Numbered from the stretch's first letter, positions 16,803 to 24,750 are shown. The stretch is DNA of 37,785 nucleotides from Desulfamplus magnetovallimortis (GCF_900170035.1 NZ_LT828540.1:871428-909212); one strand, 5' to 3'. Numbers and translations: made by a program. The notes: generated by a model from the sequence alone, not told the origin.

Positions 16803-16963
16803 CTTTTGAACTTAGCGCCCTTCGGACGGGCTTTTCCATAACCACTTGCTTTTGCAGGAGACAAAATGGAAATTCCTATACTATGAACTTAACGCCCTTT
16901 GGGCGGGCTTTTCCATAATCACTTGCTTTTGCAGGAGACAAAATGGAAATTCCTATACTATTA
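16803..16963 (+). repeat. Family D repeat, two tandem 77-bp copies, each with a micro-ORF
   Basis: Each copy reads: a GCCC...GGGC hairpin followed by cttttcc, then tttccata...atggaaa inverted arms around cttgcttttgcaggagacaa, then atggaaattcctatactat. AGGAG stands 5-6 nt before ATG in both. Copy 1 encodes MEIPIL then stop (16866-16886). Copy 2 encodes MEIPILLNYEQNRKSSNGNKNT then stop (16943-17011) and overlaps the start of gcvT in another frame. A third copy precedes dctP (35051). It could be an attenuator with leader peptide or only a dispersed repeat. Confidence 0.7.
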
Positions 16964-16991
16964 AATTATGAACAAAACAGGAAATCATCTA

Positions 16992-18320
16992 ATGGAAACA
17001 AAAACACTTAAAACTACCCCTCTGAACAGTTGGCACAGAAATAATGGTGCAAATATGGCTGACTTTGGAGGCTTTGATATGCCTTTGTGGTACGAGTCAG
17101 GTGTAAAAAACGAACATATCGGAGTCATTGAGTCAGCAGGTATTTTTGATACAAGCCATATGGCATGTGTAATGGTTGCAGGTAAAGATGCTCTCTCTCT
17201 TCTTCAATTGTGTCACACCAGGGATCTTGCCAATTTAAAGGATGGTCGCTGTGTTTACGGTGTTATCCTTAATGAAAAGGGTCATGTCATAGATGATGCC
17301 ATTGTCTATCGTTTCACATCCCGACACTACATGGTATGCGTTAATGCAGGTATGGGAAAAGATGTAGCCCTCCATCTACATGCCAACAAAAAGACCTTGG
17401 ATGCAACCGTTGATGATCTGTCTGAAAAACTTGCAAAAATGGATATTCAAGGGAAAAATTCTGCAAAAATTCTCTCATTGATAATAGAAAATCCTGATTC
17501 TGTTTTTGAAAAAATGCCCTATTTCTCTTTCAAAGGTTTTTTTAATAACAAGCCCCCCTTTTCTTCCGACGACACTTCATATTCATCGGTTGTAAACCTT
17601 AAAAACGGAACCCCTGTGCTGCTCTCCCGCTCCGGTTATACAGGTGAATTCGGCTTTGAACTTTTTGTTGAGCCTGACAAAATTGTTGATCTTTGGGAAA
17701 CAATACTTAAAGCAGGAGCAAAATACAATCTGATTCCATGCGGCCTTGGTGCAAGGGACTCGCTCAGAGCCGGAGCAGTACTCCCTCTTTCCCATCAGGA
17801 TGTTGGAAGCTGGAAATTCATCAATAACCCCTGGATGTTTGCACTCCCTTTGAAACCTGACAATCCAGTTGGGGAAAACTGCACTGTCGTAAAGGAAAAA
17901 GCCACTCTTGTACAGGAAAATTTCACAAAGGATTTTATTGGCAGAGATGCACTTTTATCAAAAGAAGATTTAACTTTTACCCTTCCTTTTGCTGGTGAAA
18001 CCTTAAGAAAAGTTTCTGCCGGCAAAGATACCAGAGTCATTGATGCCAATGGAAATGATATTGGCCATGTTCTTACATGCGCAACTGACATGGCCATTGG
18101 ATGGCATAATGACAAAATTTATAGCATAGCATCTTCTGATAAACCTGAAGGGTTCAAGGCAAAGGGAATAAGCTGCGGCTTTATCATGGTTGATCGAAAA
18201 ATCGAAGCTGGCGAAAAAGTGACTCTTCAGGAGAAAAAAAGAAAAATAATGGTTACAGTTATGAGCGATATTCGCCCTGACAGAACTGCAAGGAACAAAA
18301 TATCAACTTTTTTACCATAA
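16992..18320 (+). CDS. gcvT: Glycine cleavage system T protein (aminomethyltransferase)
   Basis: Transfers the methylene group from aminomethyl-lipoyl GcvH to tetrahydrofolate, releasing ammonia. Seen: LNSWHRNNGANMADFGGFDMPLWY near the start, ESAGIFDTSHMACVMVAGKDA, the folate-domain motif SRSGYTGEFGFELFV, CGLGARDSLRAGAVLPLSHQD, and FIGRDALL before the C-terminal barrel. About 442 aa, longer than the usual 360-400; extra residues lie around 160-205 and 280-330. The start at 16992 is chosen because AGGA lies 9 nt upstream; an ATG 24 nt earlier has no site of its own. The first 20 nt overlap the end of the second family D micro-ORF. Followed by gcvH after 70 nt holding an orphan family A hairpin. 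Confidence 0.9.
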   Translation: METKTLKTTPLNSWHRNNGANMADFGGFDMPLWYESGVKNEHIGVIESAGIFDTSHMACVMVAGKDALSLLQLCHTRDLANLKDGRCVYGVILNEKGHVIDDAIVYRFTSRHYMVCVNAGMGKDVALHLHANKKTLDATVDDLSEKLAKMDIQGKNSAKILSLIIENPDSVFEKMPYFSFKGFFNNKPPFSSDDTSYSSVVNLKNGTPVLLSRSGYTGEFGFELFVEPDKIVDLWETILKAGAKYNLIPCGLGARDSLRAGAVLPLSHQDVGSWKFINNPWMFALPLKPDNPVGENCTVVKEKATLVQENFTKDFIGRDALLSKEDLTFTLPFAGETLRKVSAGKDTRVIDANGNDIGHVLTCATDMAIGWHNDKIYSIASSDKPEGFKAKGISCGFIMVDRKIEAGEKVTLQEKKRKIMVTVMSDIRPDRTARNKISTFLP

Positions 18321-18331
18321 TGCACTATCAC

Positions 18332-18358
18332 ACATGGCGGACGACCGCCACAATCTCA
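18332..18358 (-). repeat. Orphan family A hairpin between gcvT and gcvH
   Basis: acatggcggacgaccgccac then aatctcat: the GGCGG-acga-CCGCC stem in the reverse family A orientation. In the polycistronic mRNA it would form a stable intercistronic hairpin. Confidence 0.6.
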
Positions 18359-18390
18359 TATTAAAAACACCAAAAAGGAGATAACAAAAA

Positions 18391-18789
18391 ATGAAAGAGA
18401 TCAGTGAATTGAATTTGCCGGAAGAGTTGAAATATTCCAAGGATCACGAGTGGTCAAAAGTTGAAGGAGACATTGTAACAGTGGGCATTGATGACTATGC
18501 CCAGGATCAGCTTGGCGAGGTTGTTTTTGTGGAGGTTCCCGAAGTTGGTGATACATTCAGCAAGGGTGATGAGTTCGGCACAGTGGAGTCAGTCAAAGCA
18601 GTATCAGAGATATACATTCCTGTATCAGGTGAAATAGTTGAAGTTAACGGCAACCTTGAAGATGCTCCTGAGCTTGTTAACAACTCTCCCTATGAAGAGG
18701 GATGGATCATCAAGGTAAAGGCAGATGATCTTTCTGAACTTGACAACCTTATGGATAAAGCAGCGTACCTTGAGATGCTGAAAGGATGA
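18391..18789 (+). CDS. gcvH: Glycine cleavage system H protein (lipoyl carrier)
   Basis: Small soluble carrier that shuttles the aminomethyl group between P, T and L proteins on a lipoyl-lysine arm. 132 aa. DHEWSKVEGDIVTVGIDDYAQDQLGEVVFVEVP is diagnostic; the lipoylated residue is Lys69 in FGTVESVKAVSEIY. The C-terminus has VNNSPYEEGWIIKVK. ATG follows aaaaaggagataacaaaa, a strong Shine-Dalgarno. Its stop overlaps the first possible start of gcvPA. Depends on LipB and LipA encoded downstream in the same strand cluster. Confidence 0.96.
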   Translation: MKEISELNLPEELKYSKDHEWSKVEGDIVTVGIDDYAQDQLGEVVFVEVPEVGDTFSKGDEFGTVESVKAVSEIYIPVSGEIVEVNGNLEDAPELVNNSPYEEGWIIKVKADDLSELDNLMDKAAYLEMLKG

Positions 18790-18794
18790 TTCAC

Positions 18795-19307
18795 ATGCGT
18801 TATCTCCCACATACTGACCAGGATATCCAGGATATGCTTGAGAAAATCGGCATAGCCTCAATGGATGACCTGTTCCCGACCATCCCTGAAGATTTCAGGG
18901 TAAAAAGAGAAATGTGCCTTCCCCAACCAAAGACAGAATGGGAACTGAATGCACACATGGAGGAGCTTGCATCAAAAAATACTGCATCTCCTTGTGCAAA
19001 AATATTTATCGGAGCCGGCAGCTATGCCCATCACATTCCTGCCATCATTCCCTATCTTATATCCCGTTCTGAATTTACAACAGCCTACACTCCATATCAG
19101 CCGGAAATAAGCCAGGGTACATTGCAGGGAATTTATGAATTCCAGACAATGATAACAGAACTTCTGGGAACTGAAGTTGCAACTGCATCCCACTATGACT
19201 GCGGAACAGCTTTGACAGAAGCACTTTTGATTGCACTTCGCAAAAAGAAAAAATTAACAAGGTGGCAGTCTCTTCTCTTGTTCATCCACATCACAGGGAA
19301 ATCATAA
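18795..19307 (+). CDS. gcvPA: Glycine dehydrogenase (decarboxylating) subunit 1, N-terminal part (frameshifted)
   Basis: P-protein alpha half; with GcvPB it decarboxylates glycine on PLP and loads the aminomethyl group on GcvH. Starts MRYLPHTDQDIQDMLEKIG, standard for GcvPA, at ATG 18795 (AGGA 8 nt upstream); an earlier ATG at 18786 overlaps the gcvH stop. Conserved FIGAGSYAHHIPAIIPYLISRSEF, YTPYQPEISQGTLQGIYEFQTMI and TELLGTEVATASHYDCGTAL are present. Normal reading ends at about 19255 in the run caaaaagaaaaaattaac; beyond that this frame gives an unrelated tail and stops at 19307. Adding one A restores the family sequence in the -1 frame. Confidence 0.85.
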   Translation: MRYLPHTDQDIQDMLEKIGIASMDDLFPTIPEDFRVKREMCLPQPKTEWELNAHMEELASKNTASPCAKIFIGAGSYAHHIPAIIPYLISRSEFTTAYTPYQPEISQGTLQGIYEFQTMITELLGTEVATASHYDCGTALTEALLIALRKKKKLTRWQSLLLFIHITGKS

Positions 19308-20155
19308 AAACCTATCTTGGCCCTGCCGGATATGAAATGGTTGAAATACCTTACAAGGCAGATGGCACAACAGACCTTTCAGCCCTTGATTCCATGGAAG
19401 ATGTTGCAGCAGTTGCTGTTCAATCCCCAAATTTTTTTGGATGCATTGAAGACCTTGGAGCTGTAAAAGCTGCTGCTGATGCCAAAAACGCTTTTTTTAT
19501 TACATCCTTCACAGAGGCCATTGCATATGGACTTCTTAAAAAACCTGGCTTATACGGTGCTGACATTGTTGCAGGAGAGGGGCAAAGCCTTGGCATATCA
19601 CAGTCATTCGGAGGCCCGGGACTTGGTATTCTAACAAGCAGCAAAAAATATGTAAGGGATCTTCCAGGAAGGCTTGTAGGACGTGCAAAGGATAAAAATG
19701 GTGAAGATGGTTTTGTTCTGACTCTCTCAACACGGGAGCAGCACATCAAAAGGGAAAAGGCAAGCTCCAACATCTGCTCCAACAACGGCCTTAATGCCAT
19801 GACCGCAGGCATGTACATGGCTACTGTTGGCAAAAAAGGCATACGTACCATTGCACAGCTCAACCATGACAAAGCTGTATATCTGAAAAATCAGCTTGAA
19901 GCAGCAGGTTTTGAAGTTCCTTTTTCAAGGCCCTTTTTCAATGAATTTGTGGTAAAAGTACCCTCTTCTGACAGTGAAGGTGGCTCTGGTGCAAAAACCT
20001 TTGCAGAAAAAAGAGAAGCCCTTAAAGCAAAGGGTACAGTTGCAGGGCTTTGCCTTGAAAAATATTATCCTGAGCTTAAAGATCACTATCTTTTCTGTGC
20101 AACGGAAGTATTCTCAAAAGAGGATATTGATGCCCTTGCAATGGAGGTGAAATAA
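19262..20155 (+). CDS. gcvPA: Glycine dehydrogenase (decarboxylating) subunit 1, C-terminal part (frameshifted)
   Basis: The continuation of GcvPA in the -1 frame: VAVSSLVHPHHREIIKTYLG, ADIVAGEGQSLGISQSFGGPG, RLVGRAKD and STREQHIKREKASSNICSNN are all typical. The GTG at 19262 is simply an in-frame Val codon of the family and has no good ribosome binding site, so independent initiation is doubtful. Together the two parts make a full-length subunit of about 450 aa with only the one shift. The stop TAA overlaps the ATG of gcvPB by one base (taATG), showing translational coupling. Confidence 0.85.
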   Translation: MAVSSLVHPHHREIIKTYLGPAGYEMVEIPYKADGTTDLSALDSMEDVAAVAVQSPNFFGCIEDLGAVKAAADAKNAFFITSFTEAIAYGLLKKPGLYGADIVAGEGQSLGISQSFGGPGLGILTSSKKYVRDLPGRLVGRAKDKNGEDGFVLTLSTREQHIKREKASSNICSNNGLNAMTAGMYMATVGKKGIRTIAQLNHDKAVYLKNQLEAAGFEVPFSRPFFNEFVVKVPSSDSEGGSGAKTFAEKREALKAKGTVAGLCLEKYYPELKDHYLFCATEVFSKEDIDALAMEVK

Positions 20156-21702
20156 TGGAAAAAACAACTGATATTGCATCTTCCGGTCTATCTTCATCTA
20201 CAAATGGACAGGTTTGTGCATCTGGCAGTGCATCTTCAAGCTGCACAATGGCCGGCACAGCAAGAAGCGGTCTTATTTTTCAGGAAGCTTTTTTGTGGGA
20301 AAAGAGCCGTGAAGGCCGTTGTGCCATCTCTCTTCCCAAACAGGATGTGGAAACCTCTCTTCTGGATCCCGAGCTTACAGGTGATGCTCCTGAGCTGCCC
20401 CAGTTAAGCGAGCTTGATGTTGTCCGCCACTATACACGCCTCTCTCAATGGAACTTTGGCGTGGACTCAGGTATGTATCCCCTTGGCTCCTGCACCATGA
20501 AATACAATCCAAAAACCAACGAGGTACAGGCAGCCCGCCCTGGCTTTACAGGCGCACATCCCCTTGCAGACGAAGATCTTTCCCAGGGATGCCTTGAGCT
20601 TATTTACAATCTTGAGCAGTATCTGGCAGAGATAACAGGCATGGATGCCGTTACCCTTCAGCCAGCAGCAGGTGCCCATGGAGAGCTTGCAGGAATGCTT
20701 GCAATTCACGCTTATCATGCCAAAAAGGGTCATCAGCGCTCAAAGATAATAATTCCGGATACAGCCCACGGCACCAACCCTGCAAGTGCAACCCTGTGCG
20801 GCTACAAATCTGTGAACATACAATCCGGACCTGATGGAATCCTGACTCCGGAAGCTGTGGAAGCTGTCATGGATGAAGAGACAGCAGGTATTATGATCAC
20901 CAATCCCAACACCCTTGGCCTTTTTGAGGAAAATATCAAACAAATTGCTGAAATAGTTCATAAAAAGGGTGGTCTGGTATATGGTGACGGGGCTAACATG
21001 AACGCTGTTATGGGAATATTCAAGCCTGGTGAAATCGGCATTGATGTTATCCACCTCAATCTGCACAAGACTTTCAGCACCCCCCACGGCGGAGGTGGTC
21101 CTGGCTCAGGACCCATTGCTGTGGTAAAAGAGCTTGAACCATTCCTTCCTGTTCCAAGGGTGGAAAAAAAGGATGATAAATTTATTCTTGTGGATGACAG
21201 GCCAGATGCCATGGGCAGAATGCTTACCTTTCACGGCCATTTCGGTATCATGATCAGGGCATACGCCTACATACTCTCCCTTGGAAGCAAGGGGTTGACA
21301 GATGTCAGCAAACTTGCAGTACTCAACGCCAATTATATAAAGGCTTCTCTTAAAGAGGATCTGCATCTGCCATATGACAGGCCATGTATGCACGAATGTG
21401 TCTTTACTGACAAATTTCAGTCTGACTATGGTGTCACCACCCTGGATATGGCCAAACGTATCATGGATTATGGATTTCATCCGCCAACGGTCTATTTTCC
21501 TCTTGTTGTACATGGCGCCATCATGATTGAGCCAACCGAGTCTGAGTCAAAAGAGACCATTGATCAATTTATCCATGCATTAAAAGCTGTTGTGACAGAG
21601 GCAAAAGAGAATCCTGATATTCTGAAATCAGCTCCCCATCTATCCAAGCTCTCAAGGCTGGATGAGGTATCTGCTGCAAGAAAGCCTGTACTGAGGGGGT
21701 AA
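20155..21702 (+). CDS. gcvPB: Glycine dehydrogenase (decarboxylating) subunit 2
   Basis: PLP-bearing beta half of the two-subunit P-protein. PLP lysine is Lys305 in HLNLHKTFSTPHGGGGPGSGP. Conserved LSQWNFGVDSGMYPLGSCTMKYNPK, PAAGAHGELAGMLAIHAYH, IIPDTAHGTNPASA, TNPNTLGLFE-type and YGDGANMNA segments are present. 515 aa, somewhat long because of a Ser/Thr/Gly-rich N-terminal extension of about 35 residues (SSGLSSSTNGQVCASGSASS) absent from typical family members. Overlaps gcvPA by one base. Followed by a family B unit, a strong hairpin and lipB. Confidence 0.95.
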   Translation: MEKTTDIASSGLSSSTNGQVCASGSASSSCTMAGTARSGLIFQEAFLWEKSREGRCAISLPKQDVETSLLDPELTGDAPELPQLSELDVVRHYTRLSQWNFGVDSGMYPLGSCTMKYNPKTNEVQAARPGFTGAHPLADEDLSQGCLELIYNLEQYLAEITGMDAVTLQPAAGAHGELAGMLAIHAYHAKKGHQRSKIIIPDTAHGTNPASATLCGYKSVNIQSGPDGILTPEAVEAVMDEETAGIMITNPNTLGLFEENIKQIAEIVHKKGGLVYGDGANMNAVMGIFKPGEIGIDVIHLNLHKTFSTPHGGGGPGSGPIAVVKELEPFLPVPRVEKKDDKFILVDDRPDAMGRMLTFHGHFGIMIRAYAYILSLGSKGLTDVSKLAVLNANYIKASLKEDLHLPYDRPCMHECVFTDKFQSDYGVTTLDMAKRIMDYGFHPPTVYFPLVVHGAIMIEPTESESKETIDQFIHALKAVVTEAKENPDILKSAPHLSKLSRLDEVSAARKPVLRG

Positions 21703-21719
21703 TTTTTACTCAGCCATTT

Positions 21720-21790
21720 GCCAGGTAAACGGTCATGGCCGGCATTCAGCCACCCCCGACCATGAAAATTGTATCCATTTCCACGGTAAA
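21720..21790 (+). repeat. Family B hairpin repeat, single unit
   Basis: ccaggtaaacggtcatggcc, then gccacccccgaccatgaaa, then atttccacggtaaa. The stems are GGCCGGcattcaGCC-like and TGaAAAT/ATTTcCA. Lies in the gcvPB-lipB gap. Confidence 0.75.
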
Positions 21791-21804
21791 AAAAGACAAA
21801 AGAT

Positions 21805-21839
21805 CCTGGGCGAGAAGAGACAAAAATCTTCTGCCCAGG
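21805..21839 (+). promoter_or_regulatory. Strong hairpin 18 nt upstream of lipB
   Basis: CCTGGGC-g-AGAAGA, an 8-nt A-rich loop, TCTTCT-GCCCAGG: 13 base pairs with one bulge. No T-run follows, so it is not a standard rho-independent terminator. It could protect or process the lipB-lipA message or modulate lipB translation. Confidence 0.6.
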
Positions 21840-21857
21840 TAACAAGAAAGATATGCA

Positions 21858-22616
21858 ATGTATCATAATGAAATTGAATTCATTGATCTGGGAATGATTG
21901 ACTATATCGAGGCATTTAATCTTCAGAAGCAGTATGCTGCTGAAAGAGCCTCCGATATACTTGATCATGACAGGATTCTGATGCTGGAGCATCTGCCAGT
22001 ATTTACCCTTGGAAAAAGGGGTGGCAGGGAAAATCTTGTTGTGACAGAAGATTTTCTACAATCCCGCAATATTCCAATTGTCCAGACAGAAAGAGGCGGA
22101 AACATTACATATCATGCCCCCGGGCAGCTTGTATTCTATCCTGTTATACACCTTGAAAAAAGGCAGACAGGAGTATCTGATTTTGTCAATATGCTTGAGG
22201 AGATAATGATCAGGACTGCTTCTGATTTTGGAGTCACTGCCATGCGCAACTCTGCCAACCATGGCATCTGGGTTGGAAGTTCCAAAATCGGCAGTATCGG
22301 GCTTTCCGTTAAACGGGGTGTCTGTTTTCATGGTATTGCTCTTAATGTCAATCTGGATCTTACCCCTTTTACATGGATTAACCCATGTGGATTGACAGGT
22401 GTTCAAATGACCTCGTTGGAGAATGAGAGAATCAGGCAAACCCAAGACAACAACACCAATAGAGATAGATTCAGGAAAGATAGATTCAGGAAAAAAACTG
22501 AAAACAGAGTTAATACTGAAAACAGAGTTAATAAAGAACTGCCTGACATTTCCATACTGGCAGTAAAATCAAAAATGAGATATCATTTTAAAACAATAGT
22601 GGAAAATAACAAATGA
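21858..22616 (+). CDS. lipB: Lipoyl(octanoyl) transferase
   Basis: Moves octanoyl from acyl carrier protein to the target lysine of lipoyl domains such as GcvH. Key motifs: LMLEHLPVFTLGKRG, the RGGNITYHAPGQLVFYPV active-site strand, NHGIWVGSSKIGSIGLSVKRG with the catalytic Lys, CFHGIALNVNLDL, and the nucleophile Cys in INPCGLTGVQMTSL. 252 aa against a usual 210-230: the excess is a Lys/Arg/Asn-rich insertion near the C-terminus built of tandem repeats (22463-22532). Start ATG follows aagaaagatatgca. The stop overlaps the lipA start (ATGA). Confidence 0.93.
   Translation: MYHNEIEFIDLGMIDYIEAFNLQKQYAAERASDILDHDRILMLEHLPVFTLGKRGGRENLVVTEDFLQSRNIPIVQTERGGNITYHAPGQLVFYPVIHLEKRQTGVSDFVNMLEEIMIRTASDFGVTAMRNSANHGIWVGSSKIGSIGLSVKRGVCFHGIALNVNLDLTPFTWINPCGLTGVQMTSLENERIRQTQDNNTNRDRFRKDRFRKKTENRVNTENRVNKELPDISILAVKSKMRYHFKTIVENNK
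22463..22532 (+). repeat. In-frame tandem repeats (2 x 15 bp, 2 x 18 bp) inside lipB
   Basis: agatagattcaggaa occurs at 22463 and 22478 (DRFRK repeats). actgaaaacagagttaat occurs at 22497 and 22515 (TENRVN repeats). Both unit lengths are multiples of three, and they lie outside the catalytic core. Confidence 0.9.
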
Positions 22617-23578
22617 CCACAAACAGAAACTGCAATCCTGGACCCAGAAAACCCTCGTGGCTGAAAAGAAGTCTTCCAACAGGCCATGACTATGAAAGTG
22701 TTAGAAAACTTTTAAAACAGTCAAATCTCAACACTGTGTGTCAGGAAGCAAAGTGTCCCAACATGTGGGAGTGTTTTTCACGTCACACATCAACCTTCAT
22801 GATAATGGGTTCCCAGTGTACCAGAAACTGCCGGTTCTGTAATGTAAAAACAGGAACTCCCCTGCCCCTGGATTCAGATGAACCTTTGCGGGTTGCAAAG
22901 GCATCTCTGTCACTTGGATTAAAGTATGTTGTGGTCACATCAGTTACAAGAGATGATCTTCAGGATGGAGGTGCTGCACATTTTGCAGCAACCATAAAGG
23001 AGATAAAAAAACTTTTGCCTGAGGGCACAAAGGTGGAAGTATTGATTCCAGATTTTCAAGGAGATAAAAAAGCTCTTGAAACTGTCATGATGGCAGGGCC
23101 TGATGTCCTGAACCACAACATTGAAACAGTGCCTTCCCTTTATGCAACTGTACGCCCGGAAGCAGAATATGAAAGATCCCTTGAACTTTTAAAAAGAGCT
23201 TCTTCCATTACCACTTCCAAAGTGGCAGAAAAACAGTCGGCTACAAACAAGTCCAAAAGTAGCCAGCACGTAAAAAGCGACCAACCCCGCCCACATGCTA
23301 TTCCTGTTAAATCAGGGATTATGGTGGGGCTTGGAGAGACAAGGGAAGAACTTGAGCAGACCATAAAAGATCTCTTTTTTCATGGATGCACAATATTAAC
23401 AATCGGTCAGTATCTTCAGCCATCAAAAAAACATCTTGATGTTGCAAGGTTCTACACGCCGGAGGAGTTTGAAAGCTTGAAGATATTCTCGGAAAACATA
23501 GGTTTTGATTCAGTTGCTTCAGGCCCTTTTGTTAGAAGCTCCTATGAGGCCGACAAACTTTGCAGGGGTGGAAAGTAA
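22613..23578 (+). CDS. lipA: Lipoyl synthase (radical SAM)
   Basis: Inserts two sulfurs into protein-bound octanoyl groups. Auxiliary cluster motif CQEAKCPNMWEC (C-x4-C-x5-C), radical SAM motif CTRNCRFC, then KYVVVTSVTRDDLQDGGA, NHNIETVPSLY, VRPEAEYERSLELL, KSGIMVGLGE, and the C-terminal RSSY serine ligand in GPFVRSSYEADK. 321 aa; about 25-30 extra, Ser/Lys/Gln-rich residues (SSITTSKVAEKQSATNKSKS onwards) are inserted just before KSGIMVGLGE, where other LipA proteins have a short loop. Overlaps lipB by 4 nt, so the two are translationally coupled. Confidence 0.96.
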   Translation: MTTNRNCNPGPRKPSWLKRSLPTGHDYESVRKLLKQSNLNTVCQEAKCPNMWECFSRHTSTFMIMGSQCTRNCRFCNVKTGTPLPLDSDEPLRVAKASLSLGLKYVVVTSVTRDDLQDGGAAHFAATIKEIKKLLPEGTKVEVLIPDFQGDKKALETVMMAGPDVLNHNIETVPSLYATVRPEAEYERSLELLKRASSITTSKVAEKQSATNKSKSSQHVKSDQPRPHAIPVKSGIMVGLGETREELEQTIKDLFFHGCTILTIGQYLQPSKKHLDVARFYTPEEFESLKIFSENIGFDSVASGPFVRSSYEADKLCRGGK

Positions 23579-23602
23579 GTATAAAGGTATAGAATTCCAG
23601 AT

Positions 23603-23700
23603 AATTAAATTGATAATGGAAAAGTCTAACTATCTGTTATCCGGGTTAATTTTTTTGACAAAAAAATAAAATCTTTTTCTGGAAAGCTATATTGATTACT
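23603..23700 (+). repeat. Family F repeat, uninterrupted copy
   Basis: ttaaattgataatggaaaag, ctaactatctgttatc, ttaatttttttgaca, then aaaaaaataaaat and gaaagctatattgattact. A second copy at 37314-37520 has the same order of blocks but is split by a 106-bp family C MITE. It sits between the converging lipA and amidohydrolase genes. Confidence 0.75.
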
Positions 23701-23708
23701 TGTCATGT

Positions 23709-24671
23709 TTAGGAATGAGTTTTTAAATAACGTGTCGATTTATACAGTGAATGAGGCTCTATTGAAAAAAAATCAATAGCATTCTCTCTCAATACCTGTG
23801 TTGATTCCATGGCAGAAATCCCTGAATCTGCAAGAATTTTAAGCTCCCTGTCCCAGGCATAAGGGATGTTGGGAAAATCCGAACCATACATAACTCTGTC
23901 CAGTCTGAAGCTTTTAATATCGGGCATTGCTTCAAGTGGCAGATAATCTGTAATTGCCATGGCAGTATCCATCCACAGGTTGTCATATTTTTCAAGCATT
24001 GTACGATATTCGTCAAATTGATCCATGCCAAGATGGGGCACGCAAAGCCTTAAACCTTGATAACTTCTGACAACCTCCTCTACCTTTTCAGCACCGCAAA
24101 TTGAATATGGATCACAGGGATATGCAGGACTTCCGGGTTCCCTGCCGGCATGGATTACCATGGGCATGGATGCTTTTGAGCATATTGCGTACAGGATCTC
24201 CATCTCCCTTGAAACAAGTTCAAAACACTGTACATGCATATGGAGCTTAATACCCTTAAGTCCTTTTTTAAATGCCTGTTTAACAATATCTTCGGCTCCC
24301 TCCTCTCCAGGAAAAACAGTTGCCATTCCAGTCACCCTGCCCCTGAACTGTTCAACTTTTTTTACCATATAGTCATTAAGCCATCCTGCCATTCCAGGTT
24401 TATGTGCATATTGAAATGCCACAACATGATCAATACCCCTTGATAATAAAAAATCAATAATCCCTACAGAAGGAAGCTGATATCTTATGGGCCATCCATA
24501 TTTGCTGAACCACTCCCAGACAGCCTGGTAAACCGGCTCCGGAAAGATGTGAACATGGGCATCTATAACAGGTGGTAGATTTAAAGGAACGCTTTTGCCT
24601 TCGGCATCAGTAACGGCAGGCAGTGGTGCCTTTACAGAAAGATATCCTCTTTTCGGTTTGTTCTGGTTCAA
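23709..24671 (-). CDS. Amidohydrolase family 2 protein (metal-dependent TIM-barrel hydrolase/decarboxylase)
   Basis: Soluble, 320 aa. Metal ligands and conserved positions: HxH in VIDAHVHIFPEP, LKGIKLHMHVQ after strand 4, His in MPMVIHAGREPGS, His in LCVPHLGMDQFDEY, and Asp in VMYGSDFPNIPY. This arrangement fits the Amidohydro_2 group (ACMSD/isoorotate- or resorcylate-decarboxylase-like hydrolases). The substrate cannot be deduced. The start is TTG 24671, supported by ggtaaaggagtagcac (GGAG, 6-7 nt spacing). The family B repeat at 24676 ends within this ribosome binding site. Converges on lipA; the upstream neighbour is divergent. Confidence 0.85.
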   Translation of the reverse strand: MNQNKPKRGYLSVKAPLPAVTDAEGKSVPLNLPPVIDAHVHIFPEPVYQAVWEWFSKYGWPIRYQLPSVGIIDFLLSRGIDHVVAFQYAHKPGMAGWLNDYMVKKVEQFRGRVTGMATVFPGEEGAEDIVKQAFKKGLKGIKLHMHVQCFELVSREMEILYAICSKASMPMVIHAGREPGSPAYPCDPYSICGAEKVEEVVRSYQGLRLCVPHLGMDQFDEYRTMLEKYDNLWMDTAMAITDYLPLEAMPDIKSFRLDRVMYGSDFPNIPYAWDRELKILADSGISAMESTQVLRENAIDFFSIEPHSLYKSTRYLKTHS

Positions 24672-24675
24672 GTGC

Positions 24676-24750
24676 TACTCCTTTACCGTGAAAATGACTA
24701 TCATTTTTATATTTGGGGGCGAATGATACGCAATCATGCCCGTTTAATGT
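24676..24750 (-). repeat. Family B repeat in the amidohydrolase leader
   Basis: On the minus strand: taaacgggcatgattgcgta, then tcattcgcccccaaatataa, then aaatgatagtcattttcacg-gtaaa. It runs directly into the GGAG of the amidohydrolase, so the AAAATGA/TCATTTT hairpin would sit in its 5' untranslated RNA. Confidence 0.75.

Noticed and set aside
16803-16963. Tandem glycine riboswitch ahead of gcvT
   Set aside because: A tandem structure before gcvT invites this, but the conserved glycine aptamer cores were not found and the same unit precedes dctP singly.
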